Of a DNA stretch of 13,317 nt, positions 1 through 5,515 are shown piece by piece. The DNA comes from Phycisphaerales bacterium UBA1910 (GTDB taxonomy: Bacteria > Planctomycetota > Phycisphaerae > Phycisphaerales > UBA1924): positions 36,493-49,809 of the forward strand of contig DDGE01000047.1 of NCBI GenBank assembly GCA_002337545.1, read 5' to 3'. The notes under the pieces are model-generated. The model ran no database searches and was not told where the DNA came from. It was given only the letters and a program-made list of their open reading frames with translations. Made by a program: the position numbers and the translations under genes. The first letter of the stretch is position 1, and every line of letters starts with the position of its first letter.

Positions 1-384
1 CACGCCAACCAGCTCGGCGGGCACGCGCGATTGCTCGGACAGTTCTCCGCCGCGGTGCGTGCATTCCAGAACGACCTCAAGGCACAGGGCAACGACTCGC
101 GCGTCGTGACGATGGCCTTCTCCGAGTTCGGGCGACGCGTCGGACAGAACGCATCCAACGGCACCGACCACGGCACCGCCGCGCCGATGTTCATGTTCGG
201 CCCCAAAGTCCGCGGCGGGTTCCACTCTCGCCACCCGTCACTCACAAGTCTCGATCAGGGCGACCTGAAGTACACATGCGATTTCCGCAGTGTTTATGCG
301 GAGGTCCTCGACGAATGGCTGAGCACGAAGAGCGATGAAGTGCTCGATGGGAAGTTCAAGCATCTGCGAGTGCTGCAGAGTTAA
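1..384 (+). CDS. DUF1501 family protein, C-terminal part (5' end outside window)
   Basis: The open frame runs in from the left edge without a start and ends at TAA 382-384, giving 127 visible residues. The family hallmark is plain: a GGHARLLGQ stretch at the window start, then SEFGRRV, a GTDHGTAAPMF motif and GDLKYTCDFRSVYAEVLDEWL near the end. DUF1501 proteins belong to the alkaline-phosphatase/sulfatase-like superfamily. They are numerous in Planctomycetes, usually carry a Tat signal at the N terminus (not visible here) and often sit beside DUF1800 or DUF1549/DUF1553 genes. The substrate is unknown. The His of GTDHG is probably one of the metal-site residues, by analogy with the superfamily. 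No hairpin terminator is visible between its stop and the convergent gene 26 bases further on. Identity is secure; function is not. Confidence 0.88.
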   Translation, partial: HANQLGGHARLLGQFSAAVRAFQNDLKAQGNDSRVVTMAFSEFGRRVGQNASNGTDHGTAAPMFMFGPKVRGGFHSRHPSLTSLDQGDLKYTCDFRSVYAEVLDEWLSTKSDEVLDGKFKHLRVLQS

Positions 385-410
385 TCAGTCAGTTCTACTC
401 AAAATCCACT

Positions 411-1025
411 TCAAGGCAGCTCACCGACATAGACCGAATCAATCGGCACCAGCACCGGTAGCGGATCGTTCACCCCCACCTCGCTTGGCGGGATCACGGT
501 CGGCAGGGTGATCACGCGGAGGGCTCGCCCCGCATCATCCGTGATCGTCGAGTCGTCCTGAAATACGGGCAGCGATGTCGAGAGCACGAACCGATTGCCC
601 AGCACGAGTTGCTCGGCCTTGATGATCGTGAAGTACACGCCCAGTCCCGCATTCAACTCGACGACTGTCGTACTGAATCGACCTTGCTCGTTGTATATCT
701 GCGTGAGCATCAAAGGCTGATCGCCCGCATCGATCGCGCCTGCAGGGATGCGGAGTTCCACACCACCCGGCCAATCCAGCGGGGAGATCATCAACCGCTC
801 ACGCTTCGCTTTCGTTGCGAGTGAGACGGCGTCGGGGTCGCGACCCGCGAGCCATTGACCCAGCGCGTTCGCGTTGCCGGTATCGCCCGCGCCCGCGCCA
901 ATTGGTGCCGCGTCGCTCATCGGCTTGTCCTTGTCGAGCGTGACGAAGATCATCGCGTACAACCCCGCGAAGGTCGCAAGGGGCGCGATCAGCCAAAGCG
1001 TAAGGATGATGTTCTTGCGGGTCAC
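411..1025 (-). CDS. Hypothetical single-pass membrane protein
   Basis: A 204-residue protein that I do not recognise. Residues about 6-30 form one hydrophobic helix preceded by Arg-Lys, so it should be a signal anchor with the rest outside the cytoplasm. Residues 31-50 are Gly/Ala-rich and look like a linker. The remainder (about 75-204) is rich in beta-forming residues and Pro, without Cys or an evident catalytic motif. The start is GTG at 1025; there is no Shine-Dalgarno sequence ahead of it, but a TATGAT hexamer ends six bases upstream, so the mRNA may be leaderless. Its stop (TGA-type end at 411) faces the DUF1501 gene. It lies downstream of the superoxide dismutase gene on the same strand but behind that gene's terminator, so cotranscription is not expected. 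Coding status is supported by the membrane segment at exactly the expected place and by good codon use. Confidence 0.7.
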   Translation of the reverse strand: MTRKNIILTLWLIAPLATFAGLYAMIFVTLDKDKPMSDAAPIGAGAGDTGNANALGQWLAGRDPDAVSLATKAKRERLMISPLDWPGGVELRIPAGAIDAGDQPLMLTQIYNEQGRFSTTVVELNAGLGVYFTIIKAEQLVLGNRFVLSTSLPVFQDDSTITDDAGRALRVITLPTVIPPSEVGVNDPLPVLVPIDSVYVGELP

Positions 1026-1031
1026 GACAGG

Positions 1032-1037
1032 ATCATA
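1032..1037 (-). promoter_or_regulatory. Candidate -10 element of a leaderless transcript
   Basis: On the minus strand TATGAT ends six bases before the GTG at 1025. A -10 hexamer in that position would place the transcription start on or next to the start codon, as in leaderless genes. No matching -35 hexamer is seen 16-18 bases upstream, where the sod terminator lies. This is inferred from spacing only. Confidence 0.35.
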
Positions 1038-1043
1038 GAGACG

Positions 1044-1068
1044 AAAAAACCCACGCGATGCGTGGGTT
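1044..1068 (-). terminator. Rho-independent terminator of the superoxide dismutase gene
   Basis: Read on the minus strand, a perfect stem (AACCCACGC pairing with GCGTGGGTT, three-base loop at 1057-1059) is followed by a run of six T (1049-1044). It starts 28 bases after the sod stop codon. The arms are 1060-1068 and 1048-1056. Confidence 0.88.
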
Positions 1069-1095
1069 GTGGATCGTGCGATCGATGAAACGGGA

Positions 1096-1707
1096 TCAGC
1101 CCTTGAACTTGGTGTAGTTCTCAGCGACCTTGTCCCAGTTCACGACATTCCAGAACGCACCGATGTAATCCGGGCGTCGGTTCTGGTAGTTGAGGTAGTA
1201 CGCGTGCTCCCAGACATCGAGCCCCAGGATGGGCTTGTGTCCGAACATGATCGGGGAGTCCTGGTTCGGGGTGGACCCAACATGGAGCTTGCCGTTCTCG
1301 TCAAAGCCAAGCCAAGCCCAACCGGACCCGAAACGGGTCGCGGCTGCGTTCGCGAACTCTTCCTTGAACTTGTCGAACGAGCCGAAGGTCTCGTTAATCG
1401 CATCCGCGAGCTCGCCGGAGGGCTCACCGCCGCCGTTGGGTGAGAGAATGGACCAGAAAAGCGAGTGGTTCGCGTGTCCGCCGACATTGTTCTGGACAGC
1501 GGTGCGCTTGTCTTCTGGAATTTCGTTGATGCGAGCGAGCACTTCGCCGTAGCACTTATCTGCCCAATCTGTGCCTTCAAGCGCTTTGTTGCCCTTGTCG
1601 ACATACCCCTGATGATGCTTCGTATGGTGGATTTCCATCGTGCGTGCGTCAATGTGGGGTTCGAGCGCGTCGTATGCGTACGGGAGTTCGGGAAGTTTGA
1701 AGGACAT
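1096..1707 (-). CDS. sodA: Superoxide dismutase, Mn-type (Fe/Mn family)
   Basis: A complete 203-residue cytosolic superoxide dismutase that disproportionates superoxide to peroxide and oxygen. The four metal ligands are visible: His27 in the EIHHTKHH segment, His81 in [10 protein letters not shown], and Asp164 and His168 in LDVWEHAYY. The paired glycines before His78 and Gln149 in the TPNQDSP segment match the manganese rather than the iron subgroup, where the outer-sphere Gln comes from the earlier helix. Metal preference inferred from these residues is still only a prediction. The length is normal and no signal peptide is present. The ATG at 1707 is preceded by a strong AAAGGAG (1714-1720) at a good distance. 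The gene has its own terminator. Two inverted repeats lie 59 and 127 bases upstream and may be control elements. Confidence 0.96.
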   Translation of the reverse strand: MSFKLPELPYAYDALEPHIDARTMEIHHTKHHQGYVDKGNKALEGTDWADKCYGEVLARINEIPEDKRTAVQNNVGGHANHSLFWSILSPNGGGEPSGELADAINETFGSFDKFKEEFANAAATRFGSGWAWLGFDENGKLHVGSTPNQDSPIMFGHKPILGLDVWEHAYYLNYQNRRPDYIGAFWNVVNWDKVAENYTKFKG

Positions 1708-1765
1708 GGGTGACTCCTTTGGATTCAGGATTCTCCTCGCGGATCAAAGTCAAATCTGACAAGCC

Positions 1766-1784
1766 CCCCAAGTCAAAATTGGGG
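1766..1784. repeat. Inverted repeat upstream of sod (proximal)
   Basis: CCCCAA at 1766-1771 pairs with TTGGGG at 1779-1784 across a seven-base loop. It lies 59 bases upstream of the sod start codon. Its right arm, read on the minus strand, begins CCCCAATTT, the same half-site as the distal repeat at 1834-1855. It could be an operator or a leader hairpin; no T run follows on either strand. Confidence 0.5.
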
Positions 1785-1833
1785 TGAATTGTGGATGACC
1801 CGCGAAGAACACAAAATCTGTGCCGGATAAACC

Positions 1834-1855
1834 CCCAATTTCAGAAGAAATTGGG
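1834..1855. repeat. Inverted repeat upstream of sod (distal)
   Basis: A perfect nine-base stem: CCCAATTTC at 1834-1842 and GAAATTGGG at 1847-1855, with a four-base loop. It shares the CCCCAATTT half-site with the proximal repeat 50-70 bases away. There is no T tract, so it is not an ordinary terminator. It sits between sod and the plus-strand promoter candidate at 1885 and could serve either direction. Confidence 0.55.
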
Positions 1856-1884
1856 CCTGGTCGGGACGAAACTGGGATGAGTTG

Positions 1885-1913
1885 TTGTTTGTAAATGGCA
1901 TGATGTGTATACT
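1885..1913 (+). promoter_or_regulatory. Candidate sigma-70 type promoter
   Basis: TTGTTT (1885-1890), a 17-base spacer and TATACT (1908-1913) make a good housekeeping-type promoter, with five of six -10 bases matching consensus. The predicted start is near 1920. The first translated gene downstream is about 900 bases away, so the transcript would have a very long leader or be a non-coding RNA. Confidence 0.45.
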
Positions 1914-2082
1914 GGCGACCCGGTACGCGGGCACCACGATCGCGCCAACAGGTCAAGCGACCCGTTTCGAGATCGCCCAACGGCAGACAATAGGACCGAG
2001 TTTATCGGTCGTCAACCGATCGCAACCCTCCATGGTCCGTCATACCGGATCGCAAACCAGGGTTCCGAGCAATCCGGACATG

Positions 2083-2106
2083 ACACCCATGCAGGATGCA
2101 GGGTGT
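2083..2106 (+). repeat. Hairpin within the pre-sigma region
   Basis: ACACCC (2083-2088) pairs with GGGTGT (2101-2106). After a single bulged A, TGCA (2090-2093) pairs with TGCA (2097-2100) around a GGA loop, giving ten base pairs. No T run follows. Confidence 0.45.
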
Positions 2107-2489
2107 AGGACCTTTCCGATTGAGATCGGGAAATCCTGAACTCGCCAAGGCAGGCGGATCGCACAACACACGCACGCACCGCTTTGTTCGCGTCGTGTTC
2201 GGCATGCCGATCGGGTCGGACTCCCTATTTCCGACTGACAACTCAGTATTTTGTGTCGATCCGGTTTTATGATCGAAACTCAGTGGTATGAAGTTCGTAT
2301 TCATTGAGAGCGAATGGGTTTACTCGCCTTTTCGTCGAATGAACCGACGACTCCGAATGAGCGACTTCTTCAGTTGCTCGACATCCTGCCCGGCTCCCCA
2401 CACTCGCCGACAAGATCGCTTGACCCAGCCATGAAATGGCACAACACCCAAGCGGCTCGGCCAAATCAACACGGGACCCCGGCAGCCGT

Positions 2490-2534
2490 CGTTCCCACGC
2501 ACACCGGATGTGTGTGGCATCACAAGCAGGAACG
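2490..2534 (+). repeat. Composite hairpin within the pre-sigma region
   Basis: An outer stem CGTTCC (2490-2495) with GGAACG (2529-2534) encloses an inner stem in which CAC-GC-ACAC (2496-2504, GC bulged) pairs with GTGTGTG (2510-2516) around a CGGAT loop. The two-storey pairing is more than expected from a random spacer. Confidence 0.4.
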
Positions 2535-2599
2535 GGAACCAGGACACGCCCAGAACGCGTGAACTGGAGACAAATCGGTTGCAGAAAAGGGCATTATTT

Positions 2600-2676
2600 C
2601 CCTGATCCATGCATCCCCATTTCAGGGGTTGCGTAGAGATCGTTCCCCGATTCGGGGTCAGCCCTCTCAACGCAAC
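2600..2676 (+). repeat. Two adjacent stems, the second compound, upstream of the sigma gene
   Basis: CCCTGA (2600-2605) pairs with TCAGGG (2622-2627). Directly abutting it, GTTGCGT (2628-2634) pairs with ACGCAAC (2670-2676). The stem continues as AGAG (2635-2638) with CTCT (2664-2667) past a two-base bulge, and encloses CCCCG-ATT-CGGGG (2645-2657). The abutting stems could stack coaxially, a typical feature of folded RNA. Confidence 0.5.
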
Positions 2677-2783
2677 ACGGTTTATGTCCACGGCTGGGTC
2701 CGATCCTTGATCGCGACCCTGGGATCGGGGCCAGGCCCCAACGAATGCTCGGCTTACCGAGCGTAAAAGCAAGCAAAGAACAC

Positions 2784-2805
2784 GCCGGCATAGGAAAGTG
2801 CCGGC
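2784..2805 (+). promoter_or_regulatory. Start-proximal hairpin in the sigma-factor leader
   Basis: GCCGGCA (2784-2790) pairs with TGCCGGC (2799-2805); the loop is TAGGAAAG. It ends one base before the GGAG ribosome binding site at 2807-2810 and could control ribosome access. A GTG inside the 3' arm (2798) opens the same frame, but its only AGGA-like sequence abuts it, so it is an unlikely start. Confidence 0.45.
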
Positions 2806-2806
2806 C

Positions 2807-2810
2807 GGAG
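2807..2810 (+). promoter_or_regulatory. Ribosome binding site deciding the sigma-factor start
   Basis: GGAG lies five bases before ATG 2816 and eight before ATG 2819. Either is acceptable. It argues against the in-frame GTG at 2798. Confidence 0.6.
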
Positions 2811-2815
2811 ACAGC

Positions 2816-3871
2816 ATGATGCAAGCAACGAGCAACACCCCAAGCCCACTCGAGCAGATGCGTCGCAAGCACCGCGTTGGGGTTTCGCGTACCTCAACCC
2901 GCGCCGGCAAGACCTCGCGTCAGCTCTCACATGAAGACGAGCGACTCCTGAATCAGATCCTTGCCAAGGAGCAGGACTTCATCGACTCAGAAGTCTTCTA
3001 CGAGGACGACGCAGAACAGAACATCTATGAGGATGCTCCTGATATCGCATTGCCGGATACCAGCTGGTACCACCCCGTGATGGACGATATCTCCTCGATC
3101 TCAAGGACCAGGACAGTGAAGTCCTCCCAGCAGGTGATTCTGACCGGTGCCGAAGAACGCGTCCTCTTCCACCAGTTCAACTATTCCCGATACCGCGTGT
3201 ACAAGCTCCAGCAGGAAGTCTGGGCACGCCCTGACAAACGCCCGACCGCGGAGCAGGCAGATCATCTCCTCCAATGGCATCGCAAGGCCGAGCGAATCCG
3301 TGAGCAGATCGCGGAAACCAACCTCGCGCTGGTTCTTGCCATGGCAAAGCGCACCCGCATGAGCGAGGTCGACTTTGCGGATCTCGTCTCGGAGGGCAAT
3401 ATGGCCCTTCTGCGTGCAGTCGATAAGTTCGACGCTGGACGCGGGTTCAAGTTCTCGACATATGCGTGTCGTGCGATCCTCAAGGCGTTCTCCCGTCAGG
3501 GGATGAAGCTCAGCAAGTACCGCCAGCGCTTCCCCACGGACTTTGATCCCAAGCTTGAGAAGTCCGACTTCCTTGAAACCAAGCGTGCGGATTTCGAGAA
3601 AGACACCGCGAGCGAGGTTCGTGAGATCGTTATGTCGAACCGTGCGGATCTCTCTGATGTTGAGAAAACCGTCCTTGAGCACCGTTTCGGTCTCGAGTCC
3701 GGCGGGCACGAGAAGCCCATGACCCTCGAACAGGTCGGGCAAATCATCGGCGTGACCAAGGAACGCGTTCGTCAGATCCAGAACAAGGCGATGGAGAAAA
3801 TCCGCGTCGAACTGGAAGCGAACTTCCTGGGCACGAACGAGCGTGAAGCCGAGGCTGTTGGCGCAAAGTAA
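2816..3871 (+). CDS. RNA polymerase sigma factor, sigma-70 family (RpoD-like, divergent)
   Basis: A 351-residue sigma factor. Residues 1-105 are a charged, acidic, low-conservation N terminus. About 108-135 (LTGAEERVLFHQFNYSRYR) resembles the region 1.2/2.1 start. Region 2 spans about 165-228, with the core-binding segment DLVSEGNMALLRAVDKFD followed by GFKFSTYA. Region 4 (about 279-332) holds the EKTVLEHRFGL entry and a helix-turn-helix in TLEQVGQIIGVTKERVRQIQNKA, which reads the -35 element. Region 3 is short and not clearly recognisable (about 230-278). Region 2.4 has FSTYACRAILKAF where housekeeping factors have the Trp pair that helps melt DNA, so promoter opening may differ. It is too long for an ECF sigma factor and best described as a group 2 or lineage-specific RpoD-like factor. 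It is monocistronic, with a strong terminator and a long structured leader. Which regulon it drives cannot be read from the sequence. Confidence 0.9.
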   Translation: MMQATSNTPSPLEQMRRKHRVGVSRTSTRAGKTSRQLSHEDERLLNQILAKEQDFIDSEVFYEDDAEQNIYEDAPDIALPDTSWYHPVMDDISSISRTRTVKSSQQVILTGAEERVLFHQFNYSRYRVYKLQQEVWARPDKRPTAEQADHLLQWHRKAERIREQIAETNLALVLAMAKRTRMSEVDFADLVSEGNMALLRAVDKFDAGRGFKFSTYACRAILKAFSRQGMKLSKYRQRFPTDFDPKLEKSDFLETKRADFEKDTASEVREIVMSNRADLSDVEKTVLEHRFGLESGGHEKPMTLEQVGQIIGVTKERVRQIQNKAMEKIRVELEANFLGTNEREAEAVGAK

Positions 3872-3890
3872 TCTCAACCATATTCCCAAT

Positions 3891-3917
3891 AAGCGGGGTC
3901 GGAAGGCCCCGCTTTTT
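3891..3917 (+). terminator. Rho-independent terminator of the sigma-factor gene
   Basis: AAGCGGGG (3891-3898) pairs with CCCCGCTT (3907-3914). The stem extends inward by two pairs, closing on a GGAA tetraloop (3901-3904). T3913-T3917 form the U tract. It begins 20 bases after the stop codon. Confidence 0.93.
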
Positions 3918-4212
3918 ACTTGATTCGCAGTGATTCCGAAGCCGGGTCTCGAAGTTCTCCCAGATTGACACCCCGCCCCATGGGAACCGACAGCATGCCC
4001 CGGGCGAATAAGACCTTGCGATCGATTTGATGATCGCACCCGACTCGTCGGGATCCAAACTCGGCACCGGGTTCTCCGGGCGATCCGCTGAGCGCCGACT
4101 AGAATACCAACCCCATCTGGCGTGCATCTGTACGCCGAGTACCGCCCATCGGTTATTGCGGGCAGGAACAAAGATCAACCCACGCCCCCGGCGTGCAGTG
4201 AAGGATGAAGAC
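3918..4212 (+). other. Upstream region of the pilT-type gene
   Basis: No gene is supported here, although the reading frame of the next gene stays open back to 4027. The upstream codons are unlike a PilT N terminus and lack a ribosome binding site. A TAGAAT hexamer at 4100-4105 matches a -10 element in five of six positions but has no -35 partner. A perfect TTGACA at 3965-3970 has no -10 partner at 15-19 bases. CCCGAC (4039-4044) and GTCGGG (4047-4052) form a short inverted repeat. The promoter of the three-gene cluster probably lies in this stretch, but I cannot place it firmly. Confidence 0.35.
4201..4205 (+). promoter_or_regulatory. Ribosome binding site deciding the pilT start
   Basis: AAGGA lies seven bases before ATG 4213, the first codon from which the protein resembles PilT family members. 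Confidence 0.7.
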
Positions 4213-5370
4213 ATGAGTGTGACTGACGCCCCCTCATCGAGCGCGACCGCCGGGCATGTGGACCTGGACCCGTCGATGAACCGCAAGGACCCCCACGCGA
4301 CGCGATGGGGCGACTTCCTGAAAGCAACGATCAAGTTCGGCGCGTCGGACCTGATCATGAAATCGAATCAGAAACCCAAAGTCCGCATGCGTGGGTCGCT
4401 CAAAGCACTCGATGTTGAGCCCGTAAGCGCTTCCGAGTTCTTCAAGATCACCAAAGAGATCCTGACGGACGAGCAGATGAAGGACCTGCATAAGTTCGGC
4501 TCGGTTGACTTCGCGTACAACTACGACGCGAAGCATCGTTTCCGTGTCAACCTGTTCCAAGCACGCGGCACCATCTCCGTCGCAGCACGAAACATCACGA
4601 GTGAAATCCTGCCATTCGAAGGCTTGCACCTTCCAGAAGTCATGGCCGATATCGCAATGCAACCGCAGGGGATCGTGCTGCTCTGTGGTGTGACGGGCTC
4701 GGGCAAGTCCACCACGATCGCATCGATGCTGGATTATGTGAATGCACGCAAGAGCGTTCACATCCTCACCCTCGAGGACCCGATCGAATACATCTTCGAA
4801 GACAAGAAGGCCACGATTAACCAGCGCGAGATCGGGCTCGACTGTCTCGACTTCAAGACCGGCCTCCGTGCGCTTGTTCGTGAAAACCCCGATGTCGTGC
4901 TCATCGGTGAGATGCGTGACCAGGAAACCTTCGAAGCCGCGCTTCACGCCGCGGAAACGGGTCACCTTGTCTTCGGTACCATCCACGCGTCGAGTACGAC
5001 CCAGACATTCTCACGCATTTATGGGCTCTTCCCTCAGGAAGAAATCGATCAGGTCCGCAAGATCCTTGCGTACCAGATGCGTGCGTTCGTGTATCAGAAG
5101 CTGCTCCCAACGCTCCACGAGGACATCTTCCGCATCCCGGCGTTGGAGATCCTGATCAACAACGGCGTTGTCCGCAAGTACATCCTTGAAGAACGCGAGG
5201 GTGATCTTCGTGATGTGCTCAACTCGATTGAGGCGCAGCAGATCGGTATGGTCGACTTCAACGACTCGCTCGTGAAGCTGGTTGAGGCCGAATACATCCA
5301 CATGCGGACCGCGATCGAGTCCTCACCCAATGTGGATGAGCTGCAGATGAAGCTCAAGAAGTTCGCGTGA
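4213..5370 (+). CDS. pilT: PilT-type ATPase (type IV pilus retraction / secretion ATPase superfamily)
   Basis: A 385-residue hexameric-type motor ATPase of the PilT/GspE superfamily, cytoplasmic and without membrane segments. After about 30 variable residues comes the N-terminal PAS-like domain (about 32-130), then the RecA-like core. All catalytic motifs are intact: Walker A GVTGSGKST at 159-167 with Lys165, the Asp box TLEDPIEY at 186-193, Walker B DVVLIGEMRD at 227-236 with Glu233, and the His box with His251 and His258 in GTIHASS. Arg219 and Arg223 sit where the subunit-bridging arginines are expected. The segment ALEILINNGVVRKYILE (310-326) corresponds to the PilT AIRNLIRE signature, which separates PilT from PilB/GspE. 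It lacks the zinc-binding cysteines of GspE. It is the first gene of a plus-strand cluster with the pseudo-ATPase 145 bases downstream. No pilin, PilC or secretin gene is in view, so a role in pilus retraction is family knowledge rather than shown here. Confidence 0.92.
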   Translation: MSVTDAPSSSATAGHVDLDPSMNRKDPHATRWGDFLKATIKFGASDLIMKSNQKPKVRMRGSLKALDVEPVSASEFFKITKEILTDEQMKDLHKFGSVDFAYNYDAKHRFRVNLFQARGTISVAARNITSEILPFEGLHLPEVMADIAMQPQGIVLLCGVTGSGKSTTIASMLDYVNARKSVHILTLEDPIEYIFEDKKATINQREIGLDCLDFKTGLRALVRENPDVVLIGEMRDQETFEAALHAAETGHLVFGTIHASSTTQTFSRIYGLFPQEEIDQVRKILAYQMRAFVYQKLLPTLHEDIFRIPALEILINNGVVRKYILEEREGDLRDVLNSIEAQQIGMVDFNDSLVKLVEAEYIHMRTAIESSPNVDELQMKLKKFA

Positions 5371-5515
5371 GACCAGTCGGTTCGAAGGACATTCACCACA
5401 GCTCAAGATGCTCGTGGTGTTACGCCAGAGAAACCACTACAATCTGGGCATCCACCAGGCGAGTTCACGCTTGGCTGCCCACGCACAGACGACATGGCAA
5501 CTAGAGGACATAACA
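5371..5515 (+). promoter_or_regulatory. Spacer between the two ATPase-family genes with a weak promoter candidate
   Basis: The 145-base gap has no terminator, so readthrough from pilT is likely. TACAAT at 5438-5443 is a good -10 hexamer, but the -35 position (5415-5420, TGGTGT) is poor. An internal promoter for the downstream two genes is possible. Confidence 0.3.
5503..5507 (+). promoter_or_regulatory. Ribosome binding site deciding a GTG start
   Basis: AGAGG lies eight bases before GTG 5516. Neither the ATG at 5408 nor the three ATG codons from 5525 has a comparable site at a working distance. Confidence 0.65.

Larger units (their letters stand above)
1708..2815 (+). other. 1.1-kb gene-free region rich in RNA hairpins, leading into the sigma-factor gene
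   Basis: I find no credible gene on either strand here. Short open frames exist, but none has a ribosome binding site, a recognisable motif or normal codon use. The region instead holds a plus-strand promoter candidate (1885-1913) and many stems: 1994-1999/2005-2010, 2045-2050/2072-2077, 2083-2106, a 12-base palindrome at 2199-2210, 2215-2220/2230-2235, 2490-2534, 2600-2605/2622-2627, 2628-2676, 2700-2706/2722-2728, 2747-2752/2757-2762 and 2784-2805. It may be a very long 5' leader of the sigma-factor mRNA, one or more separate small RNAs, or both. I looked for the conserved cores of RNase P RNA, tmRNA, SRP RNA and common riboswitches and did not see them. Confidence 0.5.

Noticed and set aside
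2140..2165. A CCAAGGCAG stretch resembling the 3' part of small SRP RNA
   Set aside because: The conserved GGAA-tetraloop hairpin with its flanking symmetric loop is not found upstream, and the surrounding pairing is wrong.
2790..2830. GGAAAGTGCCGG resembling the GGAAAGTCCGG core of RNase P RNA
   Set aside because: It lacks the GA at the front and the distant ACAGAA partner, and it is better explained by the start-proximal hairpin and coding start.
2320..2910. A 196-codon open frame on the minus strand across the sigma-factor leader and start
   Set aside because: No ribosome binding site, no recognisable motif, odd composition with many Arg/Cys/Ser residues, and overlap with the conserved start of a real gene. 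It looks like a chance opening.
3965..3970. A perfect TTGACA hexamer upstream of the pilT-type gene
   Set aside because: No acceptable -10 element at 15-19 bases downstream.
3101..4171. A 356-codon open frame antisense to the sigma-factor gene
   Set aside because: It is a by-product of GC-rich codon bias on the opposite strand; the sense frame carries clear sigma motifs and the frame crosses the terminator.
4027..4212. An N-terminal extension of 62 codons on the PilT-type protein
   Set aside because: The frame is open, but ATG 4213 has a good AAGGA site and the upstream residues do not resemble any PilT start.
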